Notes under the pieces: generated by a model
What the model was told of the DNA's origin: nothing
What the model saw: only the letters and a program-made list of their open reading frames with translations
The model's database searches: none
NCBI GenBank assembly: GCA_018894105.1
Contig: CM032118.1
Span: 34,762,690 to 34,826,689 of the forward strand
From: Jacaranda mimosifolia
Taxonomy: Eukaryota > Streptophyta > Magnoliopsida > Lamiales > Bignoniaceae
Direction of reading: 5' to 3'
Length of the DNA stretch: 64,000 bases
Shown: positions 10,630 through 23,700 of the stretch, in pieces
How the letters are laid out: each line of letters begins with the position of its first letter
How positions within the stretch are numbered: the stretch's first letter is position 1
Translations under genes and position numbers: made by a program

Positions 10630-12240
10630 TGGTGAGCTATGCTAGTATTTACCTCATATAAGGTATCATTAAACTAAATGGCATGTGTCATTTTACAACA
10701 TATTATCGTTAATTGTACAACAAGTTAACAGGTTATCGTTAATTGTACAACAAGTTATTAGTTCATATTTTAAAATTTTAGTACATTAAGTACTTAGTAA
10801 ATATTTTAAAAAAATAGTATAAAAATATTTTTCAAAAAATTTATTTTATTAAAAAACATAATTTTATAATTTTGAATATTATATATTATAATATTAAAAT
10901 AATAAATATATCTAAAATAATATAATTAAATGTAATTATCTTATTTATTAACTAAAATAAAACGTTTAAGAATAAATATAAAATCAAAAGCTATCATCCT
11001 AGCAATATGCATTTAATTAATAATATTAATCATTTTAATATAATTCTAATATCATTTAACTTATTTTGAACAATATAATTTAATAAATTTTAAGTAAATA
11101 ATATAAATAAAAATAATTATTTTGGATTAATATTTTTTTTTTATTTTATACACACGCATACACATCAGAAGCTCGTTCAGACTCGAACTCCTGACCTCCC
11201 ACCTTATGTGGGATATTTATGCCATTGGGCCACAGGCCACTTGGCGGATTAATACTTAATAATATATAAAATATAAATATATTTAAAATACTTTGAGTAA
11301 ATTAATATTTAATTAAAAATGAATAAATAAAAAATTGAAAAAAAAAATAAAAAACAAAAAACAAAACAAAACAAAAAAAAGAGTCAATCTTCCTCCCAGC
11401 CACTAACCCCATAAGGCCCCAACACCCACGCCACGCCCCACCATCCCACGACTCCCACCATGCCTGCCACCAGCCCATAGTCGGTCAGCCGCTCGGTCAT
11501 GGCCAGATCTGACTGCCTGATCGAGCGGCTACCGGCCACAGTAATCTAATTTGAATGGTGGTTGGAGGTGGGATGGGTTTTATATATACACATTTATATA
11601 TATATATGTATTTATATATATATGCACTAGTTATATATATAGTATATAGATGTGTATATCTTCACATGTATGTAAATATATATTATTTTAAAATATTTTT
11701 TGTGGAGGGTTTTTGTGATATTTAATTTTTAGTATTTTTATTTTTTTAATTTTTTAGTGAGGATTAAATGAATGTTTCATATTCTGTGGATTTTTTCATG
11801 AATAGATTAAGTTTAGGAATTTTTACATAAATAGATAATGATTTTCATCAAAATTTTAAATGAAAAATTGAACGAAGGACTAAAACTAATTAAAATTTTA
11901 TAAAATTTAGACTAAATATTTAATACTATAAGTTTGGGATTAACAGTGCATACACAATTTAAATTATGGGACAAAAAAGTAATTTTCTCATTTGATTAAA
12001 TTTTTAATAATAAAATTTCATTATTAGGAGTCAACTTTTTAACATAATGAACCATTAACAAATGGCTATAATCAACCATTAACTAGTCGTACAGGTAACA
12101 GGTTAAATGTATATATTATGTTGTTAACTAATCATTAAAATAAAAAATTATGATTTTACATTTAAAATCAAACGGTTTAAATTAAGTATATTTGTACATT
12201 CCTCACATGAGGTATGTATAATCAAAATTGCACCGTAGAC
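10630..12240. repeat. possible MITE-like unit with short inverted ends
   Basis: ACCTCATATAAGGTATCATT near 10651 and, inverted, the reverse complement of CCTCACATGAGGTATGTA near 12202 suggest terminal inverted repeats of about 20 bp around an AT-rich, non-coding body. A 30-bp word (TTATCGTTAATTGTACAACA...) is repeated at about 10703 and 10735. No target duplication was confirmed. A SINE (11133-11245) is inserted in the body. Confidence 0.3.
11133..11245 (-). mobile_element. SINE, tRNA-derived, with 9-bp target duplication
   Basis: Read on the minus strand, TGGCCCAATGGCA is an A box and AGTTCGAGTCTG a B box, the internal RNA polymerase III promoter of tRNA-derived SINEs. A short body and an A-rich tail follow (complement of the T-run at 11133-11142). 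The 9-bp duplication GGATTAATA flanks it exactly (11124-11132 and 11246-11254). Length is about 113 bp, short for a full SINE, so it may be truncated. It has no coding capacity and relies on LINE enzymes. Confidence 0.75.
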
Positions 12241-13372
12241 TACTCTATGTGTCTTTATTTGATTAGACAACGTGAAAAAAAAAAAAAAAAACAATCTATA
12301 TCGGATCATATTCAAATCAAATTTAAGTAATTAAAATCCAAATCATGTAAAGATGCAAATTGTAAAATATTTTCATAATGATTTTAAACGATGAAGACAA
12401 AGCCGTCTTTTGCCTACCTTTTTTCTTCTTGTTTTTTTCTTTTTCCTTTTTCTTTTTATTATTTTATCTTTCGCGTCAAAGTATGAGATTTTGTAAACAG
12501 ATTTGGTAAAAGAAGCAACATAAAATGTCTTTTTCTTTTCTAAAAAAGTCCTATGATGTAACTAACAACATTGTATTACACTTACATACATATACATAAC
12601 AAGAATTCAAATATTACTGAAAGACGCAATAATGCTGAATCTCGTGTCAAGACTTTTTATCTAGTTCTAAGTCTAAGAATCCACTGACCAATAAAAAAAA
12701 TAAAATAAAATAATAGTAATAGTAATAATATACTCATTTTTTGAAACGGACCTCTACAGATAATTAACAATTAATACAGAATTAAGGGAAGAAAAGAAAA
12801 ACGAAAAAGTCAAAGTCCGTGGTCAATGCACAGGAGACGTGAGGCGATCTCATAAACTGAAAGGCAAGTTTGCATTTTAAATGTGATTTATGACATGATC
12901 CAATGATGTTTTTGAAATTTCTGGACATAGAATTAATAGGATGGCCTCCAAATTCTACAATACACCTGCTTTCCATCCGTAGCGTCAAAGATGATGTCCA
13001 TTCTCCACTCCGCTTTTCTTGCTTCTATTACTATTATGATTTGAGCTTTGAATTTTTTATTCACATTACGCTTCAATGTTGAATTTCATTAGAACAATAC
13101 TAAAAGAAGAATTTTTTCACTTCAAAAAATTGAAACTTTTATACTTTATGTTTTGACAAAATTTTATTTTTCCTTTGTGTTATCAAAGCTTAAAAATAAA
13201 CTAATATTTTCTTTCTTCACTTTAAATAACAATATTCACTTTTTGATAAAAAAATTTATCCATTCTTTTTCGGTTAAAATTCAAAGTCAAAATATAGTAT
13301 TATATTTCATTCTTGTTCGAATTCGAGCTAAGTCGCCACAAAATTTTAGGCAAAAATTAAAAACGTGAATTT
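12241..13372. other. AT-rich stretch without recognisable gene
   Basis: No coding or mobile feature supported. Pyrimidine-rich low-complexity tracts occur at 12420-12470. Confidence 0.45.
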
Positions 13373-13418
13373 TCTATCTATCTATCTATCTATCTATCTA
13401 CCTATCTATCTATCTATA
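13373..13418. repeat. (CTAT)n microsatellite
   Basis: About eleven CTAT units, with one C-for-T interruption near 13401. Likely length-polymorphic. Confidence 0.85.
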
Positions 13419-13496
13419 TTACATTTGTACTTTATTACCATCGAAAGCAATTGAAAATTGATTTTTAAAAAACTAAATTTTATTTGAAGATGTACC

Positions 13497-14283
13497 TGTA
13501 AGCGCAAATTTCTCTGTCTGCAACAAATAAAATTACAAGACAAGAGAAATCTATACAAATAAAATAAAATCCAAACTTATCATTTATAGATTCAATCTCT
13601 AATCTAATCTTTTGATTTTTTTTTTCTTTCAAATATGATCTTGAAATTTGATGAGTTCCGCGATAAATGCCTTGAACACAGTAAATCTACTTGAAATTGA
13701 TTTGAAATAACGTCAATTCGAATGCTTTACATCTTAATCTCAAATAAAATGCTAAAAATATATGAGCTCCGCAAAGAATCCTTTGAACACCGTGAATCTC
13801 CTTGAGTTACTTGAGAGAATTACTGAACTCCTTTAAAGCTTTTCTCACTTGCTAGAATTTGTGTTGTATGTAGAATGAGCTTTGATCACCCCTTTATATA
13901 GATATTCAATGAGGGACTTACAAATTGATTTGAACTTCTTTGATGATTATTTCTTAGACAAGATAACGTCATATATCAAGAGATAATATCAAATATCTTT
14001 GATTTGATACTATCAACCATCAAAAGATCATGTCAAATATCAAGAGATTATATCAGATATCTTTAATTTGATTGGTCCATAGATATAGATACTTCATCTT
14101 TGATACTTGTCAATATTTGATTTGAGCATAAAATAAATACTAGAATATTAATTAAAATTAACTACTTATCTTTTGAAATTAAATTTAATAAATTTCAAGA
14201 AATAAATAGAAATTTTAAATTAATATTTAGCATATTATTTTACATTTGTCACTTCTCTATTAGCTAAAATTAATATGTTTGCA
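13497..14283 (-). repeat. 3' LTR of gag-only element, copy 2
   Basis: 787 bp, similar to 16117-17017. It contains two copies of a unit centred on TGAG(C/T)TCCGC (about 13643 and 13763), against three in its partner LTR and one in the LTRs of copy 1. Confidence 0.8.
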
Positions 14284-14579
14284 AATGTCCCTACTTCAAG
14301 GCTTGGCGAAACATATGTTAATCATCCACGAAAGAGGCAAGGTTTGAAGAATTTGAAAAAAAATTCTTTTCTTTTATTTTTTCACATACGTCTATACCAA
14401 GAACATCCTCCAAGCATTCCTCAAGCTATACTGTCATCAAGAACTATTATCTCTTTATGGGATCTTCATAAACTTTTTTAATAGCTAATGCATGGGAGAT
14501 TTTTATAATGAAATCCTCCCATTTGTCTATGTACCTAATAAAAGGATCAAGTCATAACACTATTCAAAGTAAACATCCT

Positions 14580-14935
14580 TTTGAAGGGGTACCATACATA
14601 GCTTATACTCATGTGAGCCAAAAGTAACATGCAGTTTAGGCTATTGCATCAAGGAGCATATTTAACTTGAGTAGACATTTTATACTCGTGTCAAGGAGTC
14701 TGCTTAAATTTGATTGACAATTTATACTCATGTCAAGGAGTTTACTTGAGTTTGACTTAATAGATGGTTTACACTCTTATCAAGGAGTAAATGGGGAGAC
14801 TTTAACTTCAAAATTTTAGATAGTTCATGCTCGTATCTAAGAGTATTATTGACAATTTAAGCTCTTATCAAAGAACATTATTAAGAGTTTAGGCTCTCAT
14901 CAAGGAGCATATGGAAGTTGAAGACAAAAATTAAT
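14580..14935 (-). repeat. tandem repeats downstream of gag, copy 2
   Basis: Reverse-complement counterpart of the array at 3260-3850, with units around ATCAAGGAG followed by a variable word and TTTATACTC/TTTAGGCTC (for example 14650, 14694, 14735 and 14896). There are fewer, more divergent units than in copy 1. Confidence 0.6.
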
Positions 14936-14939
14936 TGCC

Positions 14940-16049
14940 CCCAATATCTTCATCATCACCACCACTTCAATTTTCTTGTTCGTCAAAATTCATGCTCATT
15001 TTAATATTATGTACACGAGTTGCTAAATCTTCAAAAGTTTTTGGTTTAATTCCTTGAAGTATGTAGCAATGCCTCCAATTCATTCTCTAGATACACATCT
15101 CAATGGTTGAAGACTCCGACAATTGATCTTTGTAATTAAGGCTCAAATTTCTCCAACAATTGATGTAGTCAATGACCGACTCTTCTTCCCATTGGTGAGA
15201 GCTGGTGAGTTTAATCTTACTAACAGTCCTTCGAGTGCTATTAAAATAATTGAGGAACTCTTGTTCTAGTTGCCCCCAACTGTTCATAGAGCCCGCCTCC
15301 AAATCAGTATTATTACAAGTCTCAATAAAATGAGTTGCGTGCTGCTTTGGGTTCCTTTTTTTCCATCAAATTGCTGAAACTTTGGGGGTTGGTTTCCAAT
15401 TAGCATTTTCAAATTGTCAATCCTTTGAGTATATATAGCTTAGAGTAAGTTATACATGACTTAGAACTTCTAGCAAGCTTGTCTTTAATAGTCCCCATGA
15501 TAAACTCCTTCAATGGATCGATGGGAATTAGTTTATCAGCGGAAATTTGTAGTTTTTTTGTTGCAATCTCTTCACTTTTGGCTGATTATCTCTTTGTGGA
15601 TGTTTTGTCCTTCGTCGTCTTTCGTCCTAAGCCTCAATTTGTTTTTCTACCATGCAACTGGCATCAAACTTGTCCACTTTACTCATGAATTTGGAAATTT
15701 GAAAGTTTTGCTCTTGGACATGCTTTGTGAGTCCTTCAATGGCCCTCGTCAAATTTGAAATTTGTTCCTTCAAAGTTGTAACACTTGTCACCATCACTAT
15801 CACCATGCTCAAAGAATTTGATGTTGAGTGGAGAATGAATGATGCAGATTCTTCCTTTGACTCTTCACCATCTTTATTCATAACAATAAAATGCGGCGAC
15901 CCTTTTTTCACAGCAAGTGAAGAAGCCACCTTCGAAAATAGTTGCAACTTCTTATACATACTTCTTAGGATGAGGCCAACACTTTTTGCTCCAGCTATTG
16001 AGAAATTTGATGTAGTAATTTTGAATGCAGCAATCTTGCAGGCAGCCAT
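14940..16049 (-). pseudogene. decayed gag of gag-only gypsy element, copy 2
   Basis: Read from ATG 16049 on the minus strand. The first 140 codons match copy 1 closely, including the coiled-coil-like LKEQISNLTRAIEGLTKHVQ. A stop follows at about 15627. A second piece, 15302-15087, carries the capsid-type words WGQLEQEFLNYF and VIDYINCWRNLSLNYKDQL. The middle of gag lies in other frames with stops. The two copies decayed independently: this one keeps part of the capsid region that copy 1 has lost. Confidence 0.75.
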
Positions 16050-16116
16050 GGTACTTCAATATTGATGAAAGAAGTGATAAGAGGTAGAGATGGTCCCACT
16101 AGGCGTGCCAGAAATT

Positions 16117-17017
16117 TATAAGTGTAAATTTCTTTGTCTGCAATAAATAAAATTACAAGACAAGAAAAAAAAATCTATACAAATAAAATGAAATTCAAAC
16201 TTATCAACTGTGGATTTAATCTCTAATTTGATCCTCTGATTCTTTTCTTCCAAATATGATCTTAAAATTTAATGAGCTCCGCGATGAATGCCTTGAATAT
16301 CGTGGATCTCCTTGAATTTGATTTGAAATAACGCAAATTCCAGGACTTCGCACCTTAATTTCAAATCAAATGCCAAAAATATATGAGCTCCGCGAAGAAT
16401 GCCTTGAATGATGTGGATTTTCTTGAATTTGATTTAAAGAAAATAATGTCAATTCGAGGGTTTAGTACATTAATCTTGAATCAAACACCAAAGTATGATG
16501 AGCTCCGCGAAGAACGCCTTAGATCTTCTTGAATTGTTTAAGAGAAATGTTGAACTACTTCAAAGCTTTTCTCACTTGCTAAGACTTGAGTTGTGTGTTG
16601 TATGTAGAATAAGCTTTGATCATCCATTTATATAGATATTTAATGGGAGACTTACAGATTGACTTTAACTTCTTCAATGATTATCTCTTAGACAAGATAA
16701 CATCAAATATCAAAAGATAATATCAAATATATTTGATTTGACAATATCAAACATCAAAAGATAATGTTAAGTATTAAGAGATTATATCATATATCTTTAA
16801 TTTGATTAGTCCATAGACATAAATACTTCATCTTTGACACTTGTCAATATTTGATTTGATCATAAAATAAATATTAGAGTATTAATTATAATTAATCATT
16901 TATCTTTTAAAATTAAATTTAACAAATTTAAAAAAATAAATAAAAATTTTTAATTAATATCTAGCATATTATTTTATATGTATAACTTATTTATTGGCTA
17001 AAATTAATATATCTATA
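16117..17017 (-). repeat. 5' LTR of gag-only element, copy 2
   Basis: 901 bp, longest of the four LTRs of this family. It holds three units containing TGAGCTCCGCGA (about 16278, 16384 and 16498), spaced a little over 100 bp, which accounts for its extra length relative to 13497-14283. Confidence 0.8.
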
Positions 17018-17264
17018 GTCCGATAGAAGAAATATGAACAGAATGACTCTTCTTCTTAATAATAATAATAATGATGGATGATTTTATGGGCATGACTTTA
17101 ACAGTGTGAAACTCTTAAATGTATGAAACTCATGCACGACACACCTTACATGTGTTCCCCAAATTTAATTTTTTTATTTTTTAAAGCTTCTAATTAATTA
17201 AATGAGGTAACGAATGAGATATACTCATACAACATACTTCTAAACATATACTATATATTTAAAA

Positions 17265-17380
17265 ATTGAAGTGCCTACGATTTAATATCTAATGACATAA
17301 GTCTTCTACATAATGTAGAATGTTATGAGTTCAAATTCTTACAGGCTCTTGATATATATGTATGTATTATAAAAAAACAA
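17265..17380 (+). mobile_element. SINE-like fragment
   Basis: TTTAATATCTAATGACATAA (about 17281) resembles a degenerate A box and GAGTTCAAATTCT (about 17327) a B box. An A-rich tail follows (about 17370-17382). No flanking duplication was found, so this may be an old, truncated copy. Confidence 0.35.
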
Positions 17381-18677
17381 AATTGTATGTCAGATTAGAG
17401 TTATTTGTCTACTAAAATCTTTTGTAAATTGAATTTGATAACATTAAAATAGTAGCTTCTTTGGAAAACTGTATATTTAAAATTTGTATGTCAGATTAGA
17501 CTGATTTATCTACTAAAATATTTGTAAATTGAATTTGATAACGTTCAAATAGTAGCTTCTTTTACCAAAAACAGTCAACACCATTAAAGGTGGGGTCTGG
17601 TCGTAATAATTGATAGCTGTATACATATTCAACGAAAAAGTTTCACAGTTGACTATGATTGTTTTTCCTTGTTATGCATGGCATATTATATATACATATA
17701 AAAAAGTACACATTTGATAAAATAATATTTCAACTTTCTATTTTGCTCTTAATTAACGGTAATTATAATTGATGGACTAAAATACCTTTGGTAAAATTTT
17801 AAGACTTGGAGGAGTCAATTATTAAAAGGAGTATAATAAAATATTGTTTTATGATTATAGCCGTTGGAAGAAAAAATTGTCATTGGAGCAAGAACTAAGC
17901 CATTTATGTAATTTTATTGATTATTATGTATAGAGTAGACAAACAATCATTATTACATTTGTCGTATAAAAATAGCTTGCTCAAATATTTCTTTTAGTAT
18001 TGTAAAATTAAAATATAAGATTACTTTTTATTTTTCTTTTCATTTTTTGGATTAATATAAAATTTTATATTTAAAAAGTTTTACATTGACGTATAATTTT
18101 ATTGTGTGGTGCGTTTCATAATCAGGTTTAAATACTTTCTTTAATATTATAGGATTAAAATATTAAAAAAAGATGTTAATAGGGGTGACTCTTTTAAAAA
18201 AAGTAATAAATCCTAATTTATTTTTAAAATCTTAAAAAGCTTATTTATATTTAACTATTTTAATTACAAAATTGATATTACTATCATCTTATATGCTCTA
18301 AAATCTTATTTTATCCATAAAATCTGACATCATAAAAGCTCCAAAAATATTTTATAAGATGTAAGAATTTATAAAATCTTTTAAATAAGTTTAACCAAAC
18401 ACCCTCTTAGTTTACATGTAAAGATAACAAAAGTTTCTCTTTATTTTCACTTATTTTCCTCTAAATTTTTTTTTCTTTTCTATTTTCTCTCTCAATTCTT
18501 TATTTTCTAATATGAAAGAGAAGAAGGAAGACGACGGGAGATGGAGGAAGGGAGAGGGAGAGAGCTGGGGGTGTGGGGGCAAGAAAACAAAAATAAAAAA
18601 GAAGAAGAAGAGGCAGGTGTAGCAGTGAGGAATGAGCACGGTGGAGAAGGAGGGAGAAATAGACATGAGATGGGACA
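17381..18677. other. AT-rich stretch without recognisable gene
   Basis: A roughly 70-bp stretch containing TGTATGTCAGATTAGA and TGAATTTGATAAC is repeated in tandem (about 17385-17460 and 17487-17560). A purine-rich tract at 18510-18660 creates long but low-complexity minus-strand frames that I do not regard as coding. Confidence 0.45.
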
Positions 18678-19529
18678 TAGGGGTGTCAATTCGTACGAGT
18701 TGGGTTGAGGTAGGAGTATAACATAAAAATATCAAACCTAAAACCAATTCAATCCGATGTTAAACCCAAAAGGCTCAACCCTAACATGATTCATAAAATT
18801 TCGTGTCAGGTTCGGATTGACCTGATTTTCAGTCAAATCACCCAACAACCTGATAAATCTGACCTAACCCAACTCAACTCAACCCAACCCGATCTATTCA
18901 TTTTATTTTTTATATTTATAAATTCCAACATCATAACTGAGTAGAAATTTGATCTACAATAAAATCTAAATTTGACACAATAATTAAGGTCTAAGAAACA
19001 CAATAGCTTGTCGTGTCCATGAGTACTCCAAATACAAAAAAAAATAACAAACCATTGTTCAATTAACAATTTTGATGACAACCATCAAATGATCAAAATG
19101 CATAATTAACTACAAAATAGTGAAAATTGAAGTCGAAAGACAAAAACGTATCGAATTCAATCATCTTTGAATTAGAAGAATGGAAGTGTTATTACTTATT
19201 TGTTAATAATGTTATTGTAATTTGTAAATTGTATTTGAATTTTCAAATTTTAAATTTTTGGATATATATATGTATTACTTATATTTTATTTTAATTAGTT
19301 AAAATTTTCAGGTGGATCGGGTTGGGTCAAATTTATTGGATTATTGGGTCATCCACTTATTTTTTTTAGATTATGCGGATTGACCTGAAAATAACCCAAC
19401 CTTATTTTTTTTTCTCGAGTCATTTTTGGATTTGATCCAATTTGACCCAACCCAAAAATCCCAAACCCAAACCTGATTTTTTTCAAGTTGATCATTATCG
19501 TGTCATTGGGTTGAATTTAGACACCCTTA
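18678..19529. mobile_element. hAT-like non-autonomous element
   Basis: Left end TAGGGGTGTCAATTCG at 18678; right end GACACCCTTA at 19520-19529 is its inverted counterpart. Inside, GGGTTGGG/AACCCAACCC words alternate in both orientations, as in related plant elements. The flanks (ATGGGACA and AAATGGGT) share only part of an 8-bp duplication. No transposase is encoded. Confidence 0.6.
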
Positions 19530-20727
19530 AAATGGGTGGTGGCGGAACAAATAAGAAAGACAATCAAGAGTCTTATGATATTGAATTTCTTTAAATTGAA
19601 CCAAAATAACAATAATTGGAACTCACTCTATTTTAAAAATGAAAATGATACTTGTGTTTAACATATTAATTCTTTTCAGGAACATAGTTATGGATTATAT
19701 TACAAAAACACCATCTAATTATAATTATAAAACAGAGACACCCCGTCATAAATATACTAAAATTACGTAGACACTAAGGAGCAAAAATAATAATTTAATA
19801 AATTGATAATTTTTTATTTTTTATTTTTTATTTTATAAGTTAAGGGCAAAATGATCAATTCATGACTTCCATCCTTCTTCAAATTTTGATTTATTAGAGC
19901 AAGAACTTTATGTAAGAATCAATACACAAAAGAGAGAACTAAAAAATTTTCTAACACGAGAATCAAATAATTTTCTTTGGAGATGGAAAATTTGTCCACC
20001 GAGTTTTATCAACTCGCAAATTCTTCCTCAATCAGTTGAAAGCATAAAATTGTCTAAAATCATTAACCCTTTCTTCTATTTTCCGAGACTATTAAAATAA
20101 CATTTTATTTTCCAATAAATATATATCTATATATATATATATATATATCTTTATTGCAAATATTCTGTCACCTAATCCTACACTACGCTTGTTAACTTGA
20201 GTCAAGCAATGATAAACAGTGCCCCAGAACTTGCCCGACCGACCCTCGGCCTGCAATAAAGTAGTCGATATCAGGCTCAGGGTGTCTGGGATCTAACTAA
20301 ATGCCTACTATCATCAAACACATTCATGACAATGATATCGTACATTATGGTTATGGATGACTTGATTAATAACTGGGTCAAGGATTAGAATTTAGAGACC
20401 CATTCTATGAGTAGCAGATTGGGTCTTATATCAGACTGACTCAATATACTACGCACATCTTACAGCATCCGACTCTACAGACCCAGTCCCCATTACCAAA
20501 CACCTCTCTAACACCAAATACGAGACTAAGATCGAGTGAGTCTGCAGAGATGAGATCAGATCAGTTCAGTTCATGTAAGAAATGAAAACACTGAAACAAA
20601 TAAGGCTCAGAAATGGAAACAACAATAGAAAATTTATAATGGCTGAGAAATGGCAGTTCATGGTTTTTCTATCTATATTCACAGTAAATAAATATGTAAT
20701 CCCAAATATTAACTTTTCCAAAGTTAG
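19530..20727. other. intergenic, 3' of the Mo-cofactor sulfurase gene
   Basis: Includes an (AT)n tract at about 20128-20148 and a less AT-rich block at 20200-20580 of unknown origin with no usable frame. The 3' untranslated region of the sulfurase gene probably lies just below 20728. Confidence 0.45.
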
Positions 20728-23700
20728 CTAATCTGTTTTTGCAATTATTTCTTGCCCCACACAAAGCCGTGCATCTTGTTTGATACTCTTGCACAATTTT
20801 AACAATATTCCAAAATATATCTTCCCCTGTATCATCAAAATTGCAAACCTCAGATGGATAGTCATCATATTATTTAACGAAAAGAGGAGCAAATATTGCT
20901 ATATATGTAAGAATTTACTTCAGCTGACCTTTAATCTTCTGTAAGATGCTAAAGTAGCCAATGGTTCGTTGGATCTCTGCATCGTCCCTCCTGTACAAGT
21001 CATGTTGATCATCTGACACCGATTGCAACCGCCCAATGACTGCACAAGAAAGTATCCTCGGATATGAGCAATAGAATCTTCACACGGACTTACCTCTTAA
21101 ATTTTCTTACAAGAGAGCAAAAGGGGGTTCAAGGTACGAGAACCATCAGCCTTATAACTACTATTCGTTTAATATTGATCTTCAGACTAACCATAAAATT
21201 TGTCTCTCCAATCTTCAGACTTCTCCATCCATCTTCAGCATAAGGTTTGCCACCAGATACAATCAAATTTGGACGGAATCTAGTTGGACTGACTTCACTA
21301 GTCCGGTTATGGGAGCCATTCTGCAACTCTAGTTAAAAAAATAAATAAATAAATATGATGTATATTTGTAGACAAATTTAATATTCTTCAGGGAAACTAA
21401 TCAATAGACAAATAGATGGTGATAATATCAGAAAGAATGTGCATATACAAAAGAGAGCATTGTAAGATAGGAAAGGAAGTGCATAAAACATACTTGATCT
21501 TAATCTTTCGTTCAGATCTGCAACGCTTTCCTCAGATATTAGCAAAAATTGAGCTTCATTCACAAAATTCAATCTGGTGTCTACATCTCTGCACATCCCC
21601 ATACTCTGGTTCCTACTTGAGCACATATGATTCTGGAAAGCATAACTCCTTACGAGGGTGCAAGGCTGGCCAACAGCATTGCTAAACCATATACCGACAT
21701 CATTGCAGTAGCCTTGGACTTCGTATCTGACCAAGAAACAAATTACATTCTTAGAAATTTTCTTTTTGTTGTTTTTCTTTGTTGCAAACAATGTAAATGG
21801 TAGAAAAATAGGCCTGAAGTAAGTCTGGCATAGAAACGTACAGGTAAAATCAAGCTTCTAGGGAAAAAAACAGGAGTGAACAGAACAGGAATAAGTGGTT
21901 GACACTCCAAGACAAGGAACAAGCGACTGAAGACCTAAATAAGCACTCGAAATCTTTGTGACAAAAAGGTTCAATTTTCAAGTGAATATCAGCAAACAAC
22001 AAAATACAGCAATTAAATTGTTAATAACAAATATAAGTATCAGAAACGTTGTGCCGGAGAATATTCCGGTGCCACATAAGTTGGAAAGAAAGGCCCCATT
22101 TACTGTATGGAATTATGTGTGATTAACTATTTTATCCACATAATACCTTGTTTACAAGTGGATTTACGGCCCTTGTTGATGAATGGCCCATAATAAAACA
22201 AAGATATGGAGTGACAAGTATCGCATATTTTAGCTGAACAATCCAAGTCGGCCAGGCCACCTGAGTAGATATGAAGCTAAGAGTCCAACAAGTCCCTCAC
22301 ATCGTTTGGAAGATAATCTTCCCTTATCTCCTCATTTAACTTCTTCCTTGTATATCAAGTGATCAGGCCAAATGCTCCATGCATAACTTTCAGTTTGCAG
22401 CCCTCATCTTTTGAGAGCCTTTCATATTCAAATGGGTGACTGAGACCAACAAATCATGCTTTGCCTTTGGAAAGCAAATATCTTGAGATCTCAGCTTTGG
22501 AATAGACTCACAATGTGCTAAACAAACAAGAAAAGAAAGGAATAAGGAGATGAAGGTGGCTGTGGGGGCCACGGAAGTCCCAATGGCTGGCGGTAATAGG
22601 AAAGAAGGATTTTAGAAGGAAAAAAAATAAGAGAAAGAAAGAAAAATTAGAAAGAAGGAAATGAGAGGTAAGAAGAAGGTGGAATGAGGAGAAAAGAAAG
22701 AGAAAGGAAAAAGAAAAAAGGAAACCAAAGAGAAGTTGAAAAAGGGTAAAAAAGAAAAGAAAGAGAGAACACTAGGTTTTTCGGGCAAAAAACTTTTATT
22801 CACATCAATTTATCCATCAAACCTAACACAACCTAAAAAGATTTTTTGATATCCCTCAACTAATCATCCCAAAAGTAAACAAAATATTTTTTAGATAAAA
22901 TAATCACAATCTCGCTATCATCACATATTTCATCAATCACTTGTCACCCCATCCCTTGATGTAAACAGGGTGAAAACAGCAAAGTTGTGCAGTACTTTTG
23001 GTGGGTAAAGATTAACATTACTCATCATTATCCTTTACAATTCTATCCACATGTAGATTATTAGCCTAAGCATCACGTAAATATGAAAATAGTACAGAGG
23101 TAACTTACAGAGATTGAAGTATTCCACTTTCAAGCATGCATAATTTTGTATACCCCATATATTTTTCTTCATATATCCTAGGGGCTAATTCAGTCTGAAA
23201 TGTAAATATATTCAATGATCCAAAGAGAATAGAGAGCAACATCGACATGAATGCACATAAAACAGAGGTTTCTCAACCGCATACATCAATTCCACATAAT
23301 TTCTTCTTATAGGTGCAATTAGACACCAAATTAGATCAGACTAGCTTAGAAAAATTACATCCCTCTGCCAACACACTGTCATTCAAATGAGACTTCCATC
23401 ATTTAACATACTGCATAAGGCAGGTAATAAGGTAGTAAGCTAGACAAGAAGATTTTGGGTAGCATATCATTGAAACAACTGACATCAGATTGTATGCAAA
23501 ACATTTTACCTGAAACTTAAGTTTTCATACCTTTCAGAATATATTTCCATCACTTCTATTTCAGCAACAGATTGACCTGATGTAAGTTTGATCTGCAGTT
23601 TCTCCTTGCAACGGGGTGACTCAACGATAAGTAGTCCCAATTTGAGATCAAGCAGTGTAGTAATAAAGCCCATTTCTGGCACCTAAAATTTAAAAAACTT

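Larger units (their letters stand above)
13497..17017 (-). mobile_element. gag-only Ty3/gypsy-type LTR retrotransposon, copy 2
   Basis: Second copy of the family at 1484-4778, in reverse orientation. Its 5' LTR is 16117-17017 and its 3' LTR 13497-14283. The internal order is the same: TGGCACGCC primer site beside the 5' LTR, gag remnant, then tandem units. Ends match copy 1 (TGCAAACATATTAATTTTAG start, TTACA/TTATA end). The flanks GTACC and GTCCG are not a clean 5-bp duplication, so either a flank has mutated or the copy has been rearranged. No pol domain is present. Confidence 0.8.

Noticed and set aside
13497..17017. 5-bp target duplication for copy 2
   Set aside because: The flanks GTACC and GTCCG do not match well enough to claim one.
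18451..18747. Minus-strand open frames of 60-98 codons
   Set aside because: They arise from a purine-rich low-complexity tract (18510-18660); composition is extreme and no family similarity is visible.
23105..23200. Possible extra exon of the sulfurase gene (TTTCAG acceptor and CTGTAAG donor on the minus strand)
   Set aside because: In the required phase it meets a stop almost at once and has no counterpart in the family; exons 18 and 19 join in frame without it.
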